From the NCBI GenBank assembly GCA_021324155.1, contig JAJPJQ010000018.1:124001-188000 (forward strand): a DNA stretch of 64,000 nucleotides, in the 5' to 3' direction. This DNA is from Pseudomonadota bacterium. GTDB lineage: Bacteria; Desulfobacterota; Binatia; UBA9968. Shown piece by piece: positions 8,827 to 17,296 of the stretch; the stretch's first letter is position 1, and each line of letters begins with the position of its first letter. A program made the translations under genes and the position numbers. A model generated the notes under the pieces. It saw only the letters and a list, made by a program, of their open reading frames with translations, was not told the origin of the DNA and searched no databases.

Positions 8827-9834
8827 ATGACCTATTCGCTACGCACCGGCCGCACCCGCATCGCGCTCGCGCTGGCCGTCGCGATTCTATTCGTTGTGCC
8901 GAGCGGTCTGTTCGCCGAGGAACCGCGCATTCGCGCGGCGTATTCGGCGATGAGCGGCTCGATGGCGTGGGTATGGGCGGCGAAGGAGGGCGGCTACTTC
9001 GAGAAGCATAAGCTCAACGTCGATCTCATCTACGTCGGCGGCACTGCACAGCTCTTTCAGTCGATGCTCGCCGGTGAGATAGGTTTCGGCGTCGGCGGCG
9101 GCCCGTCGATCCTCTATGCGAACGCGCAGCGGCGCTCGATCGTCGCCGTCGCGGGCACGATGAACCGCATGGTGATGAAAATCATGGGCTCGCCGCAGAT
9201 CAAGAGCGCCGCCGATCTCCGCGGCAAGCGCATCGCCGTCACGCGCTACGGCACGAGCACCGATTTTTCGGCGCGGCTATTTCTGAAAAGCTGGGGGCTC
9301 GCGCCCGACAAAGATACGGCGATCCTTCAGATGGGCAGCGTCCCGAGCGTGCTCGCGGCTTTGCAGAACCGCGCTACCGAAGCCGGAGCGCTTTCTCCGC
9401 CGGCTCATCTGCAAGCGGAAAAAGCGGGATTCGTGGAGTTGATGGATTTGTCGAAGGGCGACATTTACTATCCGTATACTTACGTGACCGCGACGCCGGG
9501 GTTTCTCGAGCAGAACCGCGCCGTCGTCGCGCCGTTTCTCGCGGCCTGCATCGAAGGCATCCATCGCTTCAAGACGGACAAGCCGTTCGCGAAAAAGCTC
9601 ACGGCGAAATATCTGCGCATCCAGGACGACAAAGTGCTGGAGGATACGCACCAGCTTTTCGCCGAGCTGTTCGAGCGCGCGCCGTATGTGAAACGCGAAG
9701 GTCTCGCGAGCCTGGTGCAGATCCTGGCGGAGAAAGAACCGAAGATCGAAAGCATCAAGACCGATTCGCTCGTCGACGACCGCTTCGTGCGCGAGCTGGA
9801 AACGAGCGGCTTCATCAAGAATCTTTATCGATAA
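8827..9834 (+). CDS. ABC transporter substrate-binding protein, NMT1/SsuA family
   Basis: A 335-residue binding protein with a signal peptide ending near GLFAEE (residue 27 or so). Family features are WVWAAKEGGYFEKHKLNV, LRGKRIAVTRYGTSTDFSA and a conserved tail VRELETSGFIKNLYR. ATG 8827 is selected because it begins the leader; upstream in-frame codons belong to the end of the UbiD gene. It sits between the second UbiD and the crotonase, in the same direction, and no permease is nearby. Confidence 0.83.
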   Translation: MTYSLRTGRTRIALALAVAILFVVPSGLFAEEPRIRAAYSAMSGSMAWVWAAKEGGYFEKHKLNVDLIYVGGTAQLFQSMLAGEIGFGVGGGPSILYANAQRRSIVAVAGTMNRMVMKIMGSPQIKSAADLRGKRIAVTRYGTSTDFSARLFLKSWGLAPDKDTAILQMGSVPSVLAALQNRATEAGALSPPAHLQAEKAGFVELMDLSKGDIYYPYTYVTATPGFLEQNRAVVAPFLAACIEGIHRFKTDKPFAKKLTAKYLRIQDDKVLEDTHQLFAELFERAPYVKREGLASLVQILAEKEPKIESIKTDSLVDDRFVRELETSGFIKNLYR

Positions 9835-9847
9835 AGCGAGGAAAAGG

Positions 9848-10660
9848 ATGGAATATAAGGCGATCGAGCTGCGGCGCCAGGACGGCGTCACCTGGCTCAA
9901 CTTCAATCGGCCGGAAAAAAAGAACGCGATGAATCCGACGCTGCACCGGGAGATGCATCACGCGCTGTCGGAGCTCGACGCCGACGACGAGACGCGCGTG
10001 CTCATCATCACCGGCAAGGGCGACAGCTTCTGCGCTGGCGAGGACCTGAAGGAATATTTTTACGATTTGAAAGACAAGCCCGGTGAGGCGGAGCGCATCC
10101 GCAAGATTTCTTACGAGTGGCGCGGCAAAATGCTCAGGCTTTTTACGCGGCCGACGATCGCCGTCGTCAACGGCTACTGCTTCGGCGGCGCTTTCGCCGT
10201 GGTCGGCAACTGCGATCTCGCGATCGCGGCGGAAGAGGCGAAGTTCGGTTTATCGGAAATTAACTTCGGCAACTTCCCCGGAGGCTTGGTCCCCCGCGCG
10301 ATCATGGACCTGTTGCGCTGGCGCGAGCTCATGTACTACTCGCTCACCGGCGAGCCGTTCGACGGCAAGCGCGCCGCGGAGATCGGCCTAGTGAATTATG
10401 CCGTGCCGAAGGCGAATCTCGAAGAAGCGGCGGCGAAGCTTGCCGCCAAGCTGATCGAGAAAGATCCGATCGCCTTGAAGGAGACCAAGGAAGTGTTGCG
10501 CGTTGGCCGCCACATGAACGACGAGGAGACCTGGTACTGGGCGCAGGCCAAGACGCACGAGACGACGCAGCTCCAAAAGGGCGGCTGGTTAGACAAAGGC
10601 ATCAAGCAGTTCACCGACAAGCAGTACCGTCCCGGATTCGGGGCGTTCAAAAAAGATTAA
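9848..10660 (+). CDS. Enoyl-CoA hydratase/isomerase family, resembles hydroxycinnamoyl-CoA (feruloyl-CoA) hydratase-lyase
   Basis: A 270-residue crotonase-fold protein with a strong GAGGAAAAGG site before ATG 9848. It has NRPEKKNAMNP, the oxyanion region CAGEDLKEYF, and VVNGYCFGGAFAVVGNCDLA. The catalytic-type glutamate is E137 in GLSEINFG. Compared from memory with bacterial feruloyl-CoA hydratase-lyases, it shares LKEYF, RPTIAVVNGYCFGG, LSEINFGNFPGG and a C-terminal DKGIKQFTDKQYRPGF. Tyr70 and Tyr230 fall near the two active-site tyrosines of that enzyme. If correct it would convert a hydroxycinnamoyl-CoA to an aromatic aldehyde and acetyl-CoA. The CoA ligase and aldehyde dehydrogenase expected for that pathway are absent from this window, so a different hydratase role remains possible. 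Confidence 0.8.
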   Translation: MEYKAIELRRQDGVTWLNFNRPEKKNAMNPTLHREMHHALSELDADDETRVLIITGKGDSFCAGEDLKEYFYDLKDKPGEAERIRKISYEWRGKMLRLFTRPTIAVVNGYCFGGAFAVVGNCDLAIAAEEAKFGLSEINFGNFPGGLVPRAIMDLLRWRELMYYSLTGEPFDGKRAAEIGLVNYAVPKANLEEAAAKLAAKLIEKDPIALKETKEVLRVGRHMNDEETWYWAQAKTHETTQLQKGGWLDKGIKQFTDKQYRPGFGAFKKD

Positions 10661-10677
10661 CGGAGCGGAGCGCGACC

Positions 10678-11955
10678 ATGGGAAACAACAGAACCTATGA
10701 CAATCTTATCGCGTCGATCGACGCCGACCGGCAGGATCTCGTCGATCTCTGCCTCGACCTAGGCAACACCCCGAGCCCATACGGCAAGGAGATCAAGGTC
10801 GGTCAAAAAGTATTGGCTTGGCTCGCCGCCTGCGGCATCCATGGCGAGCTCCAGCACATCACCGAGATGAGCGTCAATGCGGTGGCGACGCTCAAGGGGA
10901 GCGGCGGCGGCGCGAGCCTCATCTGGAACGCGCATATGGATGTTGGCCCCGAATTGAGTGCCGAGGCATCGGAAGCCGAGAAAAAGATCGAGAGCGCCTG
11001 GACGGAAGGCGAGCTGATCTTCGGCAAAGGCGTCATCAACGACAAGGCGCAGCTCTGTGCGTTCATGGTCGCTGCGCGCGCGCTCAGGCGCGGCGGAATC
11101 AAATTGAAGGGTGATCTGACCATCACGGGCGTCGCCTCGGAGACCGGCGGCCCATCGGTCGACGAGTTCCAAGGCATCGATAATCCGGGCGAGGGCTTCG
11201 GCAGCAAATGGGTGGTCGACCGCGGCGTCACCGCGGACTATGCGCTTGTCGGGGAGACCTCGGGTTTCGGCATCATACGCGCCGAGTGCGGCGCCGTCTG
11301 GCTCAAGGTCCGCGTCAAGGGCCGCGAGGTCTACACGCCGCGCTACGAGCGCGGCGCGTCGATCCACGAGAACCCCAACGCCTTCGCGAAGGGCGCGCAT
11401 GCGATCCTCGCGCTCGAGGAATGGGCTGCCCAGTACCAGAAGAGAGAAACGCTGCGGTTCGAAGGCGGCGTGATCGAGCCCAAGGCGCAGATCATGAACG
11501 TGCGCGGGAAGGGCGGCACCAGCGGCGCGAGCCAGGCGAGCCCCTACTGCGACATTTACATGGACATCCGCATCGTGCCGGGCAAGAAGCCCGAGGCGGT
11601 GAAGAAAGAGGTCGAAGCGGTCGTGCGCGGGCTCGGCTTCGACTGCGAGGTCGCGCCGTTCCAGTATTCGCGCGGCTACGTCGCGCAGAACGCCGATGGG
11701 CTCATCCAGGGAATCGAAGCCGCCCACAGATATATCTTCGGGAGCGCGCCGCCGCTGCCGCCCTCGGCGGAGGTCAGCATGTGGCGCGACGTCAACGTCT
11801 TCAACGAGGTCGGCATTCCGTCGGTGTGCTACGGCCCGCCGCGCCAAAAAGACCCCTACAGCGGCGCGGGCAACCGGGCGATGAAAATCGGCGATCTTCT
11901 CACCGCCGTCAAGGTCTACGCGCTGACAGCGCTTGAAGTGTGCGGCGTCGAATAA
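10678..11955 (+). CDS. M20 family metallopeptidase/deacylase (ArgE/DapE/CPG2 type)
   Basis: A 425-residue zinc-hydrolase. The metal and catalytic motifs are visible: WNAHMDVGPE (His and Asp), GKGVINDKAQLC, the SETGGPS segment with the general-base region, and a C-terminal PPSAEVSMWRDVN. M20 enzymes remove acyl or aminoacyl groups from amide-linked substrates. It is the last gene of the first plus-strand block and is convergent with the binding protein at 11970, with only 14 bases between stops and no clear terminator hairpin. Natural substrate unknown. Confidence 0.85.
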   Translation: MGNNRTYDNLIASIDADRQDLVDLCLDLGNTPSPYGKEIKVGQKVLAWLAACGIHGELQHITEMSVNAVATLKGSGGGASLIWNAHMDVGPELSAEASEAEKKIESAWTEGELIFGKGVINDKAQLCAFMVAARALRRGGIKLKGDLTITGVASETGGPSVDEFQGIDNPGEGFGSKWVVDRGVTADYALVGETSGFGIIRAECGAVWLKVRVKGREVYTPRYERGASIHENPNAFAKGAHAILALEEWAAQYQKRETLRFEGGVIEPKAQIMNVRGKGGTSGASQASPYCDIYMDIRIVPGKKPEAVKKEVEAVVRGLGFDCEVAPFQYSRGYVAQNADGLIQGIEAAHRYIFGSAPPLPPSAEVSMWRDVNVFNEVGIPSVCYGPPRQKDPYSGAGNRAMKIGDLLTAVKVYALTALEVCGVE

Positions 11956-11969
11956 CGAACGCGCCGTAG

Positions 11970-12929
11970 TTACAAGCCGAGCTCTTTAGCAGCCTGCTTG
12001 ACGAATGAAAAGTCGACCAGGTCGGCAACGCGACTCGTGTTCTTACTCTTCGTTTGCTCGGCGATCCGCTTGAGCTCGGATTGCACTTCCTGATCCGTCA
12101 GCGACAGCGTAGGATTCAGGGTTTCCATCGCGGCATCGTACGCTTCCTCCGCGATTGCTAGCTCCAGCTTATACTGACGGGAAATGAACCGGATCATGTC
12201 CGGTCTGCGACTCACCGCGAACTGCACCGCGCGCAGCATCGCTCTGGCGGCGCGCCGCACATTATCGGGATTTCGCTCCAGCTTCTCTCGCGAGGCCACA
12301 AGTCCCGTCGTCGGCCACGCGCCGAGGAGATTCGCCGCGCGGGCGAGCTCTCTAAACCCTAGCCGCTTCGCCATGACGCTGTAAGGCGGCGTCAGCGCGA
12401 CGGCGCTGAGGCCGCCCTGCTGAAGCGTAAGGAAACCGTTGGCGACGTCGCCGGTCGAGACGATCTGCACGTCTTTCTCCAGACCGTAGTGCTTGAGCAT
12501 GTCGTAGACCATGTAGAATTGTGTGCCCTGATTCCCGCCGACGCCGACGATCTTTCCTTTGAGATCTTCGATGCGCCGCAGATCCTTCTGGCCTATGATC
12601 CAGAGGTCGGCCTTGTTGTTCGTGTTGGCCACCATCTTGAGCGGCGCGCCGTTGACCGCGGCGCGGAGCGCGGACCCGCCGGCGGTCGTGTAGTCGACGC
12701 TGCCCGTGGTCAGCGCGAGGATGCCGACATTGGTGCGCATGACGATGATCTCGACGTCCAGACCTTCGCGCGCGAAGAAGCCCTCTTTCGCCGCCAGATG
12801 AATCGGCCACGCGGAAAGTCCGGGGGAGGAGGGCGCGATGCGCGTTTTCTCGGCCGATACGTCGGAGCACAACGCGGAGAGCAGGAGAAGACCGGCGAGA
12901 ACAGAGCCGCCGACGCGGCTAGAGTCCAT
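11970..12929 (-). CDS. ABC transporter substrate-binding protein, NMT1/SsuA family
   Basis: A 319-residue binding protein on the minus strand. The signal peptide is SVLAGLLLLSALCSDVSA, about residues 9-26. Family motifs are WPIHLAAKEGFFAREGLDV and LKGKIVGVGGNQGTQF. It is the last gene of the minus-strand block and overlaps the end of the amidohydrolase gene by 11 bases (12919-12929), so translation is coupled. As elsewhere here, there is no cognate permease or ATPase, and the partner may be encoded outside the window. Confidence 0.83.
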   Translation of the reverse strand: MDSSRVGGSVLAGLLLLSALCSDVSAEKTRIAPSSPGLSAWPIHLAAKEGFFAREGLDVEIIVMRTNVGILALTTGSVDYTTAGGSALRAAVNGAPLKMVANTNNKADLWIIGQKDLRRIEDLKGKIVGVGGNQGTQFYMVYDMLKHYGLEKDVQIVSTGDVANGFLTLQQGGLSAVALTPPYSVMAKRLGFRELARAANLLGAWPTTGLVASREKLERNPDNVRRAARAMLRAVQFAVSRRPDMIRFISRQYKLELAIAEEAYDAAMETLNPTLSLTDQEVQSELKRIAEQTKSKNTSRVADLVDFSFVKQAAKELGL

Positions 12930-13935
12930 ACAGCGCTTTGGAATTGTCGTAGAGAATCTTGTCGATGACGCGGCCGTCCACCTCGCCTTTGTCCTTCAGA
13001 TTGCGCAGGGCGTCGATTTCGGCCGCCGAGTCGACGTGGCTGTAGTCGGAGCCGATGACGATGTTGTCTTCACCGGAATATTTCAGGATGTAGGGCAGGT
13101 CGTCGTCGGTCTGACAGGTTACGTAAAGGCGATTCGCGCGCATCAGATCGGGGCCGACCGGACGGTTGAGCTTTAAGAAGCGCTTGCGCAAATCGATCAT
13201 GAGATACGGAATCCATTGCGCCCTAATCTCGATGAACGCGAATCTCAGCCGCGGAAATTTATCCGGCACGCCTTCGTAAACCAGGGAGTGGAAGGCGGAG
13301 AGGACCGGCAGCTTGAATTTCGAGAAGCCGCCTTCGTCGCTGAAGAGGTCGACCCAGTCGAAATTTCCCGTCGAGGCGTGAACGCAGATCGGCAGGTCCA
13401 GCTTCTCGGCTTCTGCATAGAGCGGGAAAAAATAGGGATCGCTGAGTCTCTTGTCTTCAACCAAACCGCGGGTGAATAGACCGCAGCCGCCGTTCTCTTT
13501 CGCGAAGCGCGCCTCCGCGATCGCCGCGTCGATGCTCGTCATCGGCATCACGGCGACCCAGGGAAGGCGCCGCTCGCCTTTTCTCCAGATGTCCGCAAGC
13601 CAGCGATTGTAACTCTTTGAAATGGCGCGGTCGACTTCGGCGCGGGCCGTGAGCGGCCGTAAAAAAATCGACGGGTAAAGCACCTGAATATCGATGCCGA
13701 GCTCGTCCATGTGCCTGAGCCGTAGCTCGATGTCTTTCATCTCGCGCGAGGCTTCGGGAATTTTGCGGTTGACGTTGCCGCCGCGCGAATAAATTTTACC
13801 GTCGATCAGCCAGTCTTTCTTACCGTCGACGCTCGGCGACGCCAGCACCGGCCTGAACTCGGCGTCGCCGCTGTCCATGTAGTCCCACGTGCGCTCGGTT
13901 TCGATGACGTGCGCATCGGCATCGATGGTCGGCAT
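12919..13935 (-). CDS. Amidohydrolase-2 family metal-dependent hydrolase/decarboxylase
   Basis: A 338-residue TIM-barrel protein of the amidohydrolase-related family (PF04909 type), which includes ACMSD, LigW-type decarboxylases and LigJ hydratases. The first metal site is DADAHVIE with Asp in place of the first His; further motifs are ICVHASTGN and the catalytic Asp in VIGSDYSHVDS. ATG 13935 begins MPTIDADAH and is preceded by GGAGGATCC; longer upstream frames only read back through the neighbour. A paralogue lies immediately upstream with 11 bases between, so this is a tandem duplication. Hydrolysis or decarboxylation of an aromatic or amino-carboxylate is possible. Confidence 0.85.
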   Translation of the reverse strand: MPTIDADAHVIETERTWDYMDSGDAEFRPVLASPSVDGKKDWLIDGKIYSRGGNVNRKIPEASREMKDIELRLRHMDELGIDIQVLYPSIFLRPLTARAEVDRAISKSYNRWLADIWRKGERRLPWVAVMPMTSIDAAIAEARFAKENGGCGLFTRGLVEDKRLSDPYFFPLYAEAEKLDLPICVHASTGNFDWVDLFSDEGGFSKFKLPVLSAFHSLVYEGVPDKFPRLRFAFIEIRAQWIPYLMIDLRKRFLKLNRPVGPDLMRANRLYVTCQTDDDLPYILKYSGEDNIVIGSDYSHVDSAAEIDALRNLKDKGEVDGRVIDKILYDNSKALYGL

Positions 13936-13946
13936 ATCGGATCCTC

Positions 13947-14987
13947 CTATAGCCCGTAAAGCGCCGCCGCGTTGTGCCCTAAGATCTTGTCGATTGACGC
14001 GCCAGGAATTTTCCCGTCCGATTTGAGCTTTCTGAGCGCGTTGATCTCCGATGCCGTATCGTTGTGGCCATAGTCGGTGCCGATGACCAAGTTGTCGTCG
14101 CCGACGTGTTCGAGGACGTATGGCAGGTCGTCGCTCGTCTGGCAGGCGACGTAAATGCGGTTGTCCTTCAGGAGTGCCGTGCCCGGCCATTCTTTGCCTT
14201 GGCGCCGGTAGCCGATCTCCACGTGATTCATGACATAGGGCAGCCATTCGGCGCTGACCTCCACGAACGCCCAGCGGAGATCGGGAAATCTCTGCGGCAG
14301 GCGGCTCGTGATGAGTGTGCCGAAGAGATTGATCGGGCCGAACTTGAACTGGCCTAGGCTCGCGCCGCGCCCAAGAACGTCGAACATGTCGAGGTTGCCT
14401 TGCGATGCGTGCACGCAGATCGGCATGTTCAGCCGGCTCGCTTCCTCATAAATCGGAAAGAAGTACGGATCCGTCGGCAGCTTGTCACCCTCGACCCCGC
14501 GGATAAAGACGCCGCAAGCGCCATTGTCTTTGCCGAAATTGAGCTCTTCGATTGCTTTGTCGATGTAGTGTAGCGGCGGAATCACGACCCATCGTAGTCG
14601 TCCTCCGCCGGCTTTCCAAATCTCCGCAAGCCACCGATTGTAGCTGCGACAGAGCGCTGTATCGACATGGGGCAGCGGAGTCAGCATACGCAGAAACAGG
14701 CTCGGGTAAAGCACCTGCTTATCGACGCCGAGCTCGTCCATGTGCGCGAGACGCGCATGGATGTCCTCCGCCTCGCGTCTTTCTCTGGCGATGTCGTGGC
14801 CGATGTTGGCGTCCTTAGCGAAAACCCGGCCGCCGATCATCCAGTATTCGTTCGCCCGCTCAGGCGGCTTGCGCGTCTTATCTTTAAACACCATCACGTA
14901 CGGCGCGAAGGCGCGCTCGGCCTCGTCCATGTAGTCCCAAGTCTTTTCCCACTCTACGACGTGGGCGTCGGCATCGATAACCGCCAT
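13947..14987 (-). CDS. Amidohydrolase-2 family metal-dependent hydrolase/decarboxylase (tandem paralogue)
   Basis: A 346-residue paralogue of the downstream gene, sharing IDADAHV, EKTWDYM, MDELG, QVLYPSLFLR and the tail DKILGHNAAALYGL. Metal and catalytic residues appear intact: DADAH, ICVHASQGN and IGTDYGHNDTAS. It is the first gene after a 222-base gap on the minus strand, which holds a perfect TATAAT at 15016-15011 and a motif shared with another promoter region. The two paralogues might form a heteromer or process related compounds. Confidence 0.85.
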   Translation of the reverse strand: MAVIDADAHVVEWEKTWDYMDEAERAFAPYVMVFKDKTRKPPERANEYWMIGGRVFAKDANIGHDIARERREAEDIHARLAHMDELGVDKQVLYPSLFLRMLTPLPHVDTALCRSYNRWLAEIWKAGGGRLRWVVIPPLHYIDKAIEELNFGKDNGACGVFIRGVEGDKLPTDPYFFPIYEEASRLNMPICVHASQGNLDMFDVLGRGASLGQFKFGPINLFGTLITSRLPQRFPDLRWAFVEVSAEWLPYVMNHVEIGYRRQGKEWPGTALLKDNRIYVACQTSDDLPYVLEHVGDDNLVIGTDYGHNDTASEINALRKLKSDGKIPGASIDKILGHNAAALYGL

Positions 14988-15010
14988 CGGTTCAGTCCTT
15001 CTTTCCCGAC

Positions 15011-15016
15011 ATTATA
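15011..15016 (-). promoter_or_regulatory. Candidate -10 box for the tandem amidohydrolase genes
   Basis: Read on the minus strand this is a perfect TATAAT, about 24 bases upstream of ATG 14987, with an AAGGA-like ribosome site between. The surrounding 15011-15050 stretch is AT-rich compared with its neighbours. No good -35 box is seen at 16-18 bases, which fits an activator-dependent promoter. Confidence 0.4.
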
Positions 15017-15065
15017 TTTTGCAATGTATATGCATGCTTTTCGTCATTTCACTAACGGTTCCTTC

Positions 15066-15100
15066 AGTTTTGCCACGCCTGGGGCGGCAACATGTTGACC
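15066..15100. promoter_or_regulatory. Putative operator, copy B of a motif shared with 17211-17244
   Basis: The segment starts AGTTTTGCCACGCCT and ends GTTGACC. The same two blocks, 14 of 15 and 7 of 7 identical and separated by about the same distance, occur at 17211-17244. Inside copy B is an inverted repeat TTGCC (15070-15074) and GGCAA (15086-15090). It lies 80-113 bases upstream of the tandem amidohydrolases, a suitable place for an activator site. Confidence 0.4.
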
Positions 15101-15209
15101 TTCTCTAATATCGTCCGACGGAGTTTGCCCGTGCGATGGACGTCGATGCCCAAAAAACGCTCAGCGCAATGAGTGTTTTCAACGCACGCGCGCGCATGAC
15201 AATACTTGC

Positions 15210-16303
15210 CTAACGATTCGTACAAAACGGATGATAGGCCATTTGACATTTTGCTCCGGCTTTTCTCAGCCGTTCTTCGAATTCCTCATGGATGTTAGGG
15301 TCTTCGTCCTCGTACTCGATCTGATCGCCGCCTTCTTTGACGCTCTTGTAAATGTACGCCTTGCCGCCCGCCTTGGGCTTATCGCTTCCCCAGCCGATGG
15401 CGAGGAAGAAAACCGGCTCGGCACTGCCGTTGAAATGTTGATGGAACCACATCTCCGGCGGAACAAAGACGCTTCCCGGACCCCATTCGACGCGTTCCAT
15501 GGCTTTGCCTTCCTGCCACATGAGCGAGTAGCCGTGCCCGCGGATTATCAAAACATGGATGCCGGGTCCGTGGCGATGCGCCTTTTTATAAGCGCCGACG
15601 CCCCAGAGCGAGACGTGCGATTTGACGGTGTTGTTGACCATGCGGAAGACAGTGCTCTTCGCGCCGCCGCCGCGGTCGAATCCGCCGGAGTACGTCTGGC
15701 ATACGCGAACATCGGCGACGAAGTTAGTCGACCATTGCTGCGCCGAAGCCTTTTCTTTGAAATAGCCCTCCTCGGCGTTGTACCGATCGCGGAAGATGAA
15801 CGGATTTTCGAAGACGAATTCATGATTATTGAACGTGTCGATCACGCGCGGGCGCTCGTCATCGCGATATAGCGCGCCGGATCGAGACCGGAGACGTTGT
15901 GATGCTCGTGCCAGGCATTCATCGGGATCGAGAAATAGCTGCCTTCCTGCCACTCGAAAGTCTCCTTGCGTGCGGGATCGATCCAGACAGACGTGGCTCC
16001 TTGGCCTTTGAGAATATAAATCGTCTCTTCGAAAAGGTGACGGTGCGGCTTGAGCGACTTGCCCGGCGGAATCTCGGCCACATACGCGTCGTTGAATCCA
16101 CCGGTGCCTTCGAGATTGACAAACGTCGCCAGTCCTTCGCCGCTCGAGCGCCACGGTGTAAGCTCGACGTCGTAGAGATTCTTGACGAACAATCCGCGCA
16201 GCGTCGGCAGACCCTCCGATTCCTTCCACTGTTCGTAAGGCGACTTGTAGGCGATGCGCTCTTTGACTCCGTCTTCGGCGGTTTTTCCTGCTGCTTCAGG
16301 CAT
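15210..16303 (-). pseudogene. Double-cupin protein gene with a one-base frameshift
   Basis: Read from ATG 16303 the protein starts MPEAAGKTAEDG and gives a first cupin domain (HRHLFEETIYILKGQG) up to a TGA at 15844-15842. The following frame continues RVIDTFNNHEFVFENP and a second cupin (AHRHGPGIHVLIIRGHG, FHQHFN) to a TAG at 15210. The intact paralogue at 2936-4009 aligns across the whole length. Adding one base in the G run at 15850-15852 (a C in the coding strand) restores TSAPRVIDTF, matching TNAPAVFNMF of the paralogue with no gap. So this is either a recent single-base lesion or a sequencing error. It is the second gene of the minus-strand block after the TenA-like gene. Confidence 0.8.
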
Positions 16304-16328
16304 GACTTACTCCATTCCGTTCCGGAGT

Positions 16329-17009
16329 TTACTCGACATCGGCGATCGCATTCGCGAGCGCGCCGCGGAAGGCGCGATCAATCACGAGGCAATCGCGCGT
16401 CGCCGCCACAACCGCCGCGGCCGCGGCCGTGCCGTCGATATAACGCGCGAAGATCGGCTCGAAGAGATCCGAGTGCTCTTCGTCGGCGACGGCATGAACC
16501 TCGGTCTGGAAATCCTTCGCGGCTTCTTTGATACCGAGCTCCGTTTGCTGTTTTCGCTTCCAGCGCTCCGACAGCCCGCCGCCTTTGACGACAGCGTTAT
16601 TGTTGCGACGCTCGAGAATATGGGAATACACGAGGCCTTCGAGCCACGGTTTTTCGCGAGCGCAGTAAAGCCACGCGTAGAAGGCCGCCTTCGCGCCGGG
16701 AACAAGCAGCGACTCGTCGCGCTCCCGCAGGTCCTCCTCCCTAACATGGGCGCGCCCCATGCGTGGGTCGTGAATCAATTCGTCTTTTTCGTGTTCCCAG
16801 ATAGCGCGTTTCACCTCGAGCGGCGCCTTTCCGGAAACGAATGCCCAGCAATCGCGCCGGTTCGCACCGTAATAGGTCATGTGATGACGGTAGACCCGCA
16901 CGCGCTCGGGCGTAAGCGGTACGGCGAGGAGTTTTTTGAACTCCGGGCTGTCGAACTGCTGGTTGACCATCTCATCAATCCGCGGACGGATCTCAAGCCA
17001 TTGTGACAT
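16329..17009 (-). CDS. TenA/PqqC-fold (haem-oxygenase-like) protein, possible diiron or cofactor-free oxygenase
   Basis: A 226-residue, mostly helical protein starting MSQWLEIRPRID. It has the helical-bundle features of the haem-oxygenase-like fold used by TenA, PqqC and CADD-type diiron proteins. Candidate metal ligands include the Glu and His residues in WEHEKDELIHDP, EGLVYSHILERR and HAVADEEHSDLF; the last resembles the ExxxH-type C-terminal motif of that superfamily. ATG 17009 has GAGGAACGC immediately upstream and is preferred to longer starts. It lies 25 bases upstream of the frameshifted cupin. The exact reaction is unknown. Confidence 0.65.
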   Translation of the reverse strand: MSQWLEIRPRIDEMVNQQFDSPEFKKLLAVPLTPERVRVYRHHMTYYGANRRDCWAFVSGKAPLEVKRAIWEHEKDELIHDPRMGRAHVREEDLRERDESLLVPGAKAAFYAWLYCAREKPWLEGLVYSHILERRNNNAVVKGGGLSERWKRKQQTELGIKEAAKDFQTEVHAVADEEHSDLFEPIFARYIDGTAAAAAVVAATRDCLVIDRAFRGALANAIADVE

Positions 17010-17296
17010 GCGTTCCTCGCTTTCCGTTGGTTCAATTCGACGTGATTCGATAAAGTTTCGCCGCGTTCGTCCGGAGGATCTTGTGGCGGTCGCTCGCGCG
17101 ACTCCGTCGAAGCTTTCCGCCACCGCCTCCCGCCTCCTCCCGCGTGCGCGATTCTCGCGAACGCTGAAAGCCGGAAACTCTTGCGCGAAATATATATATT
17201 CAAGGCGACTAGTTTTGCCAAGCCTAAGAGAGCCAAGGTTGACCCGCTCATGGGGTTGGGATAAACGCATCTATCGAACGAAAGGAGAACGATTGC
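17010..17296. other. Divergent intergenic region with regulatory motifs
   Basis: This 287-base gap separates the minus-strand TenA-like gene from the plus-strand NMT1-like gene. It contains an AT-rich TATATATATT at 17191-17200, copy A of the shared motif at 17211-17244, and a TTGACC -35-like box at 17239-17244 followed by ATAAAC. I see no ORF with a ribosome site. The plus-strand gene has AAAGGAG at 17280-17286. Confidence 0.45.
17211..17244. promoter_or_regulatory. Putative operator, copy A of a motif shared with 15066-15100
   Basis: AGTTTTGCCAAGCCT is followed after 12 bases by GTTGACC. The TTGACC end (17239-17244) could act as the -35 box for the gene at 17297, with a weak AT-rich -10 (GATAAA, TAAACG) 15 to 17 bases on. 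Two direct GCCAAG elements lie inside (17217-17222 and 17232-17237). The arrangement suggests a regulator that works on both minus-strand promoters and the plus-strand gene. Confidence 0.4.

Noticed and set aside
15064-15249. 61-codon minus-strand frame in the gap upstream of the tandem amidohydrolases
   Set aside because: No ribosome site, overlaps the end of the frameshifted cupin gene, and covers the shared regulatory motif; unlikely to be coding.
17010-17270. N-terminal extension of the TenA-like protein to 313 residues
   Set aside because: The extension is Arg- and Ser-rich without fold features, while ATG 17009 has a good ribosome site and begins the conserved helical domain.
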